Source: an uncultured Erysipelotrichaceae bacterium
GTDB taxonomy: Bacteria > Bacillota_I > Bacilli_A > Erysipelotrichales > Erysipelotrichaceae
Assembly (NCBI GenBank): GCA_934692455.1
Contig: CAKUTY010000084.1
Location: forward strand, 1-6,156
Direction: 5' to 3'
DNA: 6,156 nt
Shown: positions 1 to 4,256 of the stretch, in pieces
Position numbering within the stretch: position 1 is the stretch's first letter
Layout: each line of letters begins with the position of its first letter
Position numbers and translations under genes: made by a program
Notes under the pieces: generated by a model
The model's input: the letters and a program-made list of their open reading frames with translations, nothing else
Database searches by the model: none
Told to the model about the DNA's origin: nothing

Positions 1-468
1 AGTTTCCAAAGCTTTGAAACATTCTTCTAGAACCGTCTGATCCTTTATATTCCACTCTTTATGCGCTTCTGTATTAGAAATATATGTCAGTTCTACAGGT
101 GGCGCCATATATAAGACAATTTCAGATAAGGATAATTCAGGAAACTCTACATCTTCTAACATAATTTCCTCTTTTCCCTTTCCATAAGCATCTACCGTAT
201 AGATAGCTGAAGTAGCAGTATGCCAGGCATCTTCATAAAGCTTAATCATCAAAGTTCCATCTTCAATCTCTTTCCATTCCACCTCAGGAGGCAAATAGCC
301 ATTTCTTTGATTGTAATACCACCTAGATAAAGCTATCAGTTCACTTACCTGATAAGGTTTCAAAGCATCTGTTTTCCCTTCGTTATCCATCGACTTTGTA
401 CAACCAGTACAAAGCACACCAACCATCATCAACGTAACAACACATACGTATTTAAGAATCTTTTTCAT
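1..468 (-). CDS. Small secreted lipoprotein, C-terminus beyond the window edge
   Basis: I read 156 codons with no stop from the ATG at 468 down to base 1, so the C-terminus is missing. The protein starts with two lysines and a hydrophobic stretch (residues 4-19), ending in LCTGC with Cys23 as the likely lipidated residue. Position -3 is Cys rather than the usual Leu, so the lipobox is imperfect. The mature part is soluble and acidic, with blocks such as RWYYNQRNGYLPPEVEW and EDGTLMIKLYEDAWHTATSA. From memory, this kind of tyrosine-rich segment followed by 'YTVD.YGKG' recurs in uncharacterised Bacillota lipoproteins; I cannot name a function. The start is supported by AGGAGG about 8 nt upstream, which lies inside the preceding regulator gene. 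The two genes overlap by 17 nt, so translational coupling and shared control by that regulator are likely. It may be an envelope component sensed by, or effecting the output of, the regulator (inference). Confidence 0.8.
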   Translation of the reverse strand, partial: MKKILKYVCVVTLMMVGVLCTGCTKSMDNEGKTDALKPYQVSELIALSRWYYNQRNGYLPPEVEWKEIEDGTLMIKLYEDAWHTATSAIYTVDAYGKGKEEIMLEDVEFPELSLSEIVLYMAPPVELTYISNTEAHKEWNIKDQTVLEECFKALET

Positions 469-1858
469 AGGCCCTTCCTCCTTTAAACTGGTAATAAAAC
501 TGTACCAATCCAATTCTTGACTTTGTATTCGTCTTTTCATTAATACTTGTAATATGGCGATATAAAGCAGCTCTAGATATCAACAACTGTTCAGCAATTT
601 CCTGTACATTATTATCAGATACTAGTAATACATGAAGCACTTCCGTTTCTCTTTGAGTTAATTCAAAAGCTCTGGCGAATTGTTGCAGGCGTTCTTCTTC
701 ACTAATAGATACTTCTTCTACAATGTCTTCTTCCTTTGAAATTTTCAAAAATGATGCATAAAAGTGAAACGCAACAGAAATAAGCACAAACAATAACAGT
801 ACTACTCCGTTTCTTAAAACAGAGTTATTAGACTGTAACAATTTTAAAGAAAGTGAAGACATGATAAAGGCACAGACATTATTCACAGCTCTTCCAAGTC
901 CCGCCCATAATTGAGGCAAATTCATCTGATAAGACAGTTTCATAAAACTACTGGTAAAGTACACCACAAAGAAGCCAGCCGAAAGATAAAAGACTACTAA
1001 ACCTGTGTAAAAAGATCCACCATTTTCCATCACTACAATACATAAAGTAGATAAAATTGTGACTCCATACATAATCAGATTCATATATTTTTGATGACAG
1101 GCGTCATAGAATACACCGGCAAATAAAGCACTTAGCACTAGCAACAGTCTTGGCCAGTTTCCCACGTCTCCATTTCCTGATACATGTACAAGTGTAACCT
1201 CAGCATCCAATGTGGAAAAAATACAGGTCATCAACATCACCACTGCTATTAACGCCAATCCTGCAAGATTTGGATTTTCTATCCTTTTTAAAGATTCTCT
1301 ATCTTCCTTTATATGTTCTTGTTCAGCCTTCAACAACAATAGCGCAACAACAGCAGAAGAAACCGCAAGAATAATTGATTCCGCTATAGAATTCTGCATA
1401 AGATGAGTATTTAGATATTGAAACAAGATACCAAGTGCATACGAAATACCTGCTGTTTTCGCAAGAGAATCACGCTTTACCACACAAGATAAATGATAAT
1501 GCACAGCACTCCCTACGATTCCTAAAAGCACATAAGCAAGACATCCTGCGACTAAAATCAATGCATAAAAAGCGTGTTGCCAGATAACAAATATACATAT
1601 AATTTCTGCTAGTGCGCCTGTAAATACTACAATGGCATGCATATTTTCAGGAATCTTTAAAGACAGCCATGGATACAACACAAATCCTATAACACTGGCA
1701 CCTAAGATATATCCTTGTGCCGCTATGACACATTCAGGGGATGTCACAAAAGACATCATGTTGTCAAAAAGATATTCTGTTCCAAGAAAGATAAAATTAA
1801 ACAGTGCCAGTGCCACCATCAACGTGATCACTTTAGTATTCTTTATATTTTCATGCAT
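452..1858 (-). CDS. Membrane-embedded LuxR-family transcriptional regulator (MFS-like N-terminus plus LuxR HTH)
   Basis: This 468-residue protein has about twelve hydrophobic helices (near residues 11-27, 46-66, 74-94, 97-117, 134-150, 160-176, 197-215, 236-252, 259-276, 283-303, 322-340, 350-371). An acidic linker follows (373-392), then a LuxR-type helix-turn-helix at about 395-460. The HTH shows the family signatures LTQRETEVLHVL, EIAEQLLISRAALYRHI and the terminal KTNTKSRIGLVQFY. This architecture is known from membrane LuxR 'solo' regulators, abundant in Eggerthellaceae and present in some Bacillota. There, the transporter-like part is thought to sense a ligand or membrane signal while the HTH binds DNA at the membrane. 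The ATG at 1858 has GAGG 8 nt upstream. It is the first gene of an apparent two-gene operon with the overlapping lipoprotein and is divergent from the zinc-ribbon gene; the intergenic inverted repeat is its most obvious target (inference). Ligand unknown. Confidence 0.9.
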   Translation of the reverse strand: MHENIKNTKVITLMVALALFNFIFLGTEYLFDNMMSFVTSPECVIAAQGYILGASVIGFVLYPWLSLKIPENMHAIVVFTGALAEIICIFVIWQHAFYALILVAGCLAYVLLGIVGSAVHYHLSCVVKRDSLAKTAGISYALGILFQYLNTHLMQNSIAESIILAVSSAVVALLLLKAEQEHIKEDRESLKRIENPNLAGLALIAVVMLMTCIFSTLDAEVTLVHVSGNGDVGNWPRLLLVLSALFAGVFYDACHQKYMNLIMYGVTILSTLCIVVMENGGSFYTGLVVFYLSAGFFVVYFTSSFMKLSYQMNLPQLWAGLGRAVNNVCAFIMSSLSLKLLQSNNSVLRNGVVLLLFVLISVAFHFYASFLKISKEEDIVEEVSISEEERLQQFARAFELTQRETEVLHVLLVSDNNVQEIAEQLLISRAALYRHITSINEKTNTKSRIGLVQFYYQFKGGRAYEKDS

Positions 1859-1901
1859 ATATGTACCTCATGATTAATTGGTCATACTTTTGTATATCTT
1901 A

Positions 1902-1930
1902 ATTATAAATAAAAGTCTTTGGTACAACAG
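1902..1930 (-). promoter_or_regulatory. Candidate promoter for the LuxR regulator-lipoprotein operon
   Basis: Read on the minus strand, a perfect TATAAT (1907-1902) lies 17 nt downstream of CTGTTG (1930-1925), giving an expected transcript start near 1895 and a leader of roughly 37 nt before the regulator ATG. The -35 element is poor and coincides with the outer edge of the left arm of the inverted repeat. This is the layout expected of a promoter that needs an activator bound at that arm. The -10 box is seen directly; activator dependence is inferred. Confidence 0.5.
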
Positions 1931-2002
1931 TTGACATTTGTCTCAATTGATTCTTTTTGAATAATTCCAATATTATGATTATTGAAACAATCGTCAACTG
2001 TT
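1926..2002. promoter_or_regulatory. Paired 22-nt inverted operator candidate in the divergent intergenic region
   Basis: The left arm (1926-1947) and the right arm (1981-2002, read on the other strand) match at 19 of 22 positions. They begin with the identical 10-mer AACAGTTGAC, and both share TTGT and TCAAT at the inner end. The arms are separated by 33 nt. Each arm also contains TTGA-N8-TCAA, a weak internal dyad of the kind a dimeric HTH protein could read. The left arm touches the -35 of the leftward candidate promoter and lies directly upstream of the rightward one; the right arm lies at the rightward start region. The likely ligand is the adjacent LuxR regulator (inference). The spacing is too wide for this to be a simple RNA hairpin of normal size. 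Confidence 0.6.
1947..1976 (+). promoter_or_regulatory. Candidate rightward promoter for the zinc-ribbon gene
   Basis: TTGATT (1947-1952) and TATTAT (1971-1976) are separated by 18 nt, between the two operator arms, predicting a start near 1983 and a leader of about 70 nt. The left operator arm would sit immediately upstream of this -35 and the right arm across the start site. A weaker alternative is CTGTTA (1998-2003) with GATAAA (2020-2025) at 16-nt spacing, giving a leader of about 23 nt. The sequence alone does not decide between them. Confidence 0.35.
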
Positions 2003-2054
2003 AGCCTTGTTTTCTCCATGATAAACTGAAACAAATGATAAGGAGGAATAATGT

Positions 2055-3254
2055 ATGCAAATAAGATGTCCTAACTGTAATACTCCTATGCAAGTAGAAG
2101 AAGATACTATACATATCCATTGCCATAGATGTGGTAAAGAGTATCAGCTAAAACAATCTGAAGCAAAAATGATTGACTATGCAAATAGAGGCCCAATATT
2201 TCAAGCTTATGTACCTCAAGGCTGGTCTTATGGCATCTTTGACGACAACGATTCTATCTCGAGTCTTGCAGCTGTATGCAAAGGATTACAACTTGTTTCT
2301 CAAAGTGGCGCTCAGATGGTATTTTATCCATTTGCCTTCTATAAAGATGCTGATCCAAAACCCGTCTTTAATTTTGGATTCAATACTCATTCAGCTAACA
2401 GAGAATATCAGTTTGATCCAATCACTTTTACCAATTACAGTAAGTTCATGGATCTTCCTCAATATGCCATCAGAAGAATCACTTCTATTTGCACCCAACT
2501 GTTTAGAAGTTCACCTGTAAATATTAAGCTTCAGCCAGTGGACTTTGTAGACGGCGAAAAAATGACCATGTATTTTAAGCAGGCATCTGAAGAGAGAATG
2601 AAAAAGTCATGTATAGCTTTCCCTGGCAAATTCAGTTTTTCCTTCTACATAAATGGACAACAATACAACGGTTTCTTCAGTAGCGTACTTTCCCATACCC
2701 AAGACACTTCTTCAAAAGATAACTGGCAAGATCTTTTAAGAAAAGGCGTCTCATTTATGGGAGCTATGTATGGAATTGGAGGCATGGGTAGCTTTGACTG
2801 GGGTAGATACTACGACCTTATATTGGTGTATCCAAATAATATAGATAGTGACTATAAAACTATCTTTGATAACTTTCTAAAGAATTTCGATTATGGTCCT
2901 GTATACTTTGTGTTACAAAATGAAGAAATACAAAGAGTGCAGCAGATTCAATTACAAGGTGCCATGTCTCGTCAACAAAATGCCATTCGTGCCTCACAGA
3001 ATATTTCTGCCACACTTTCACAAACTAGCGATATCGTTAATTCTGCAGTACAGTCACACTCTCAACAAATGAACCATATTATTGATCATTCTACGGATGG
3101 TATCCGTGGCGTGGAGTATTATCATGATACTAGTGGGCAAACATATCAGGCAGATGTCAAATATGATCACATTTATAAAAAAGGCAGTACTTTTGTAGGA
3201 AGCAGTGACGGTAGTCTTCAGCTTGGTCCTGAATGGGAAGAGTTGAAAAAGTAA
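2055..3254 (+). CDS. Uncharacterised soluble protein with N-terminal zinc ribbon
   Basis: This 399-residue protein has no signal peptide or membrane helix. Residues 1-33 form a zinc ribbon with ligand pairs C5/C8 (CPNC) and C23/C26 (CHRC). The middle part (about 45-285) is a mixed domain starting FQAYVPQGWSYGIFDD and ending in hydrophobic DLILVYP and GPVYFVLQ strands. 'VPxGW' starts recall PsbP/DcrB-like folds, but that is only a resemblance. Residues about 287-345 are glutamine-rich and probably helical or coiled-coil. The last 50 residues (GVEYYHDTSGQTY to GPEWEELKK) look like a separate small domain. I recall similar C-terminal tails in other uncharacterised Bacillota proteins, unverified. 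The ATG at 2055 is chosen because AGGAGG (2041-2046) lies 8 nt upstream; an ATG at 2051 opens only a seven-codon frame. It is divergent from the membrane LuxR regulator and probably its target (inference). Function unknown. Confidence 0.85.
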   Translation: MQIRCPNCNTPMQVEEDTIHIHCHRCGKEYQLKQSEAKMIDYANRGPIFQAYVPQGWSYGIFDDNDSISSLAAVCKGLQLVSQSGAQMVFYPFAFYKDADPKPVFNFGFNTHSANREYQFDPITFTNYSKFMDLPQYAIRRITSICTQLFRSSPVNIKLQPVDFVDGEKMTMYFKQASEERMKKSCIAFPGKFSFSFYINGQQYNGFFSSVLSHTQDTSSKDNWQDLLRKGVSFMGAMYGIGGMGSFDWGRYYDLILVYPNNIDSDYKTIFDNFLKNFDYGPVYFVLQNEEIQRVQQIQLQGAMSRQQNAIRASQNISATLSQTSDIVNSAVQSHSQQMNHIIDHSTDGIRGVEYYHDTSGQTYQADVKYDHIYKKGSTFVGSSDGSLQLGPEWEELKK

Positions 3255-3351
3255 GTATTAAAAAACGACCATTTGGCGTCCCTCAATAAGACAGTATGAG
3301 AACATTACCGACATAGGGTAGCTGCCGTACAGGAGTGCGACAAGAAAAATT

Positions 3352-3389
3352 GGCGATACTTGGTTTTCACAACCAGATATCGCCTTTTT
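3352..3389 (+). terminator. Rho-independent terminator downstream of the zinc-ribbon gene
   Basis: GGCGATA (3352-3358) pairs perfectly with TATCGCC (3378-3384). The inner TGGTT/AACCA pair closes a five-base TTCAC loop after a small internal mismatch, and TTTTT (3385-3389) follows. It would end transcripts from the left about 100 nt after the zinc-ribbon gene and isolate the tnpV unit downstream. It may belong to the element remnant rather than to the zinc-ribbon gene. Confidence 0.85.
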
Positions 3390-3433
3390 CTATCTTTGAA
3401 CAGAATGTTTGAATCTTATTGGAGGTACATATA

Positions 3434-3797
3434 ATGCAGGAACTGAACTATATTCGTTGCGGTGATTACTATATTTCCAACATTCGCTTACCAGAAGAAA
3501 ACAGACCTATTGGTCGGTGGGGGCGTATGCACAGAGATTACATCAAGGAGAATAACCCCATCCGCTTTAACGTTCTGTGTCTCAGTGGCGAATTGTGGAC
3601 ACATCTTGCTGATTTGAACGAGCAGGCACAGAAACCGCCTTGAATTTATCATCGAGCAGATGAAGGCATCTGAGGATGTGACAGAGCGCATGAAGCAGCA
3701 CGATCAGATGGCATGGGTTGGAGCCATAAACAGCATCCGCAATCGTGCAGAAGAAATTGTCCTGCGTGAGATGATCTATGAGGAGGATGCGGTATGA
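3434..3797 (+). pseudogene. tnpV: tnpV, transposon-encoded TnpV family, broken by a one-base insertion
   Basis: The ATG at 3434 has GGAGG 8 nt upstream. The first frame reads MQELNYIRCGDYYISN, then GRWGRMHRDYIKENNP, FNVLCLSGELWTHL and NEQAQK, a clear TnpV pattern, but ends PP-stop at 3643. The family continues with 'RLDxII.QM...'. The adjacent frame from about 3637 reads RLEFIIEQM, then WVGAINSIRNRAEEIVLREMIYEE, stopping at 3797. Removing one C from the CC at 3635-3636 restores a continuous protein of about 120 residues, normal for the family. TnpV is a small accessory protein of Tn4451-like mobilisable elements and ICEs; its role is not established and it is not a transposase. Its stop overlaps the start of the next gene (ATGA at 3794-3797). 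The break could be a real mutation, a sequencing error or, less likely, a +1 frameshift at CCT-TGA. Confidence 0.85.
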
Positions 3798-4054
3798 GAA
3801 TCCTTGAAGAATTTTGGCATGGCAATGTCGAGTCTACAGAGTACGATACTTCTTTCAAGGAGTACAAGAAACTGCAGGAGCTAATCTGCCGGAACGAAGA
3901 AAAGCTTAAAGCCACTATGACGAACGAGCAGAAAGAACTGTTTGAGAAATACACCGATTGTATGTGGGAACATCAAACCAATACAGACTGCTTGATCTTT
4001 CAGAATGGCTTTAAGCTGGGTGCCAGGATGGTATTGGAAGTTATGGAAGAATAA
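3794..4054 (+). CDS. Small DUF6809-like protein of mobile elements
   Basis: This 86-residue acidic, mostly helical protein starts MRILEEFWHGNVEST. It has a charged helical middle (FKEYKKLQELICRNEEKL, residues about 21-38) and ends FQNGFKLGARMVLEVMEE. The 'Y/W-G' opening and the 'F..GF+LGA.++.EV' ending fit my memory of the DUF6809 family, short proteins often found beside tnpV in Bacillota elements; the assignment is from memory. GAGGAGG (3780-3786) lies 7 nt before the ATG, inside the end of tnpV, and the ATGA overlap implies coupled translation. Because the upstream frame is broken at 3643, coupling may be weakened, but this gene has its own strong ribosome binding site. Biochemical function unknown. 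Confidence 0.75.
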   Translation: MRILEEFWHGNVESTEYDTSFKEYKKLQELICRNEEKLKATMTNEQKELFEKYTDCMWEHQTNTDCLIFQNGFKLGARMVLEVMEE

Positions 4055-4066
4055 TTGAACACATAA

Positions 4067-4098
4067 CGACAGCGCTTATCGAACGATGGGCGCTGTCG
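4067..4098 (+). terminator. Long hairpin after the DUF6809-like gene, probable terminator
   Basis: CGACAGCGC (4067-4075) pairs perfectly with GCGCTGTCG (4090-4098). In RNA the stem continues through two U-G wobbles and AUC/GAU to a GAAC tetraloop, about 14 base pairs in total. The following tract is only CCACTTTAAC, so the U-run is weak and efficiency is uncertain. It lies 13 nt after the stop codon and just before the tRNA promoter, as expected for a terminator ending the tnpV unit. It could instead be a structural end of the element remnant. Confidence 0.55.
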
Positions 4099-4154
4099 CC
4101 ACTTTAACAAAAACAAACTCGTACTAAGAGGGCAAATCGCTCCCTTATCTATTA

Positions 4155-4163
4155 TGCTAAAAT
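4155..4163 (+). promoter_or_regulatory. Extended -10 promoter of the tRNA-Leu gene
   Basis: TGCTAAAAT is an extended -10 element (TGN followed by TAAAAT at 4158-4163). Transcription would start near 4170, only about two bases before the mature tRNA. No good -35 is visible at 4135-4140 (AATCGC), consistent with reliance on the TG extension. Confidence 0.55.
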
Positions 4164-4171
4164 ATTGCTAT

Positions 4172-4256
4172 GCACCAGTGGCGGAAATGGTAGACGCGCA
4201 CGCTTGAGGGGCGTGTGGGGTAACCCGTGCAAGTTCAACTCTTGTTTGGTGTACCA
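4172..4256 (+). tRNA. tRNA-Leu, anticodon GAG, CCA encoded
   Basis: This is an 85-nt class II tRNA. Acceptor GCACCAG (4172-4178) pairs with TTGGTGT (4246-4252), with G-U at both ends, followed by discriminator A and encoded CCA (4254-4256). The D arm has a GCG/CGC stem around GGTAGA. The anticodon stem CACGC/GCGTG encloses loop TTGAGGG, giving anticodon GAG for CTC and CTT leucine codons. The long variable arm uses a GGG/CCC stem, and the T arm GCAAG/CTTGT encloses TTCAACT. Its last 22 nt are antisense to the end of the convergent LtaS-like gene. tRNA 3' ends are frequent integration sites, but no second copy of this end is visible here. Confidence 0.95.

Larger units (their letters stand above)
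3257..4100 (+). mobile_element. Probable mobile-element remnant carrying tnpV and a DUF6809-like gene
   Basis: This stretch is visibly more GC-rich than the AT-rich genes on both sides. It holds the tnpV and DUF6809-like pair common in Tn4451/ICE-type elements of gut Bacillota. No recombinase, relaxase or replication gene is present, and tnpV is frameshifted, so it looks like debris rather than an active element. Its first part (3257-3351) is non-coding, with a GC-richer segment containing TAGCTGCCGTACAGGAGTGC, and leads into a strong terminator; its right limit is a long hairpin. The exact ends are guesses: I found no terminal repeats or target duplication, and the limits simply follow composition and gene content. 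Confidence 0.45.

Noticed and set aside
1212..1406. Plus-strand open frame of 64 codons
   Set aside because: It is antisense to the membrane LuxR regulator, has no ribosome binding site and its composition follows the real gene on the other strand.
1931..1936. Perfect TTGACA as a rightward -35 box
   Set aside because: No -10 element lies 16-18 nt downstream (the bases there are a T-run), and the hexamer is part of the inverted-repeat core.
2051..2074. Seven-codon open frame (ATG at 2051) overlapping the zinc-ribbon gene start
   Set aside because: Only 4 nt from the AGGAGG, too close for efficient initiation; most likely chance.
3488..3954. Two minus-strand open frames opposite tnpV and the DUF6809-like gene
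   Set aside because: They are antisense to recognisable coding sequence, lack ribosome binding sites and show no family features.
4237..4256. tRNA 3' end as the attachment site of an integrated element
   Set aside because: No second copy of the tRNA end is found in the window and no integrase is present; the tnpV remnant lies on the 5' side, opposite to the usual arrangement.
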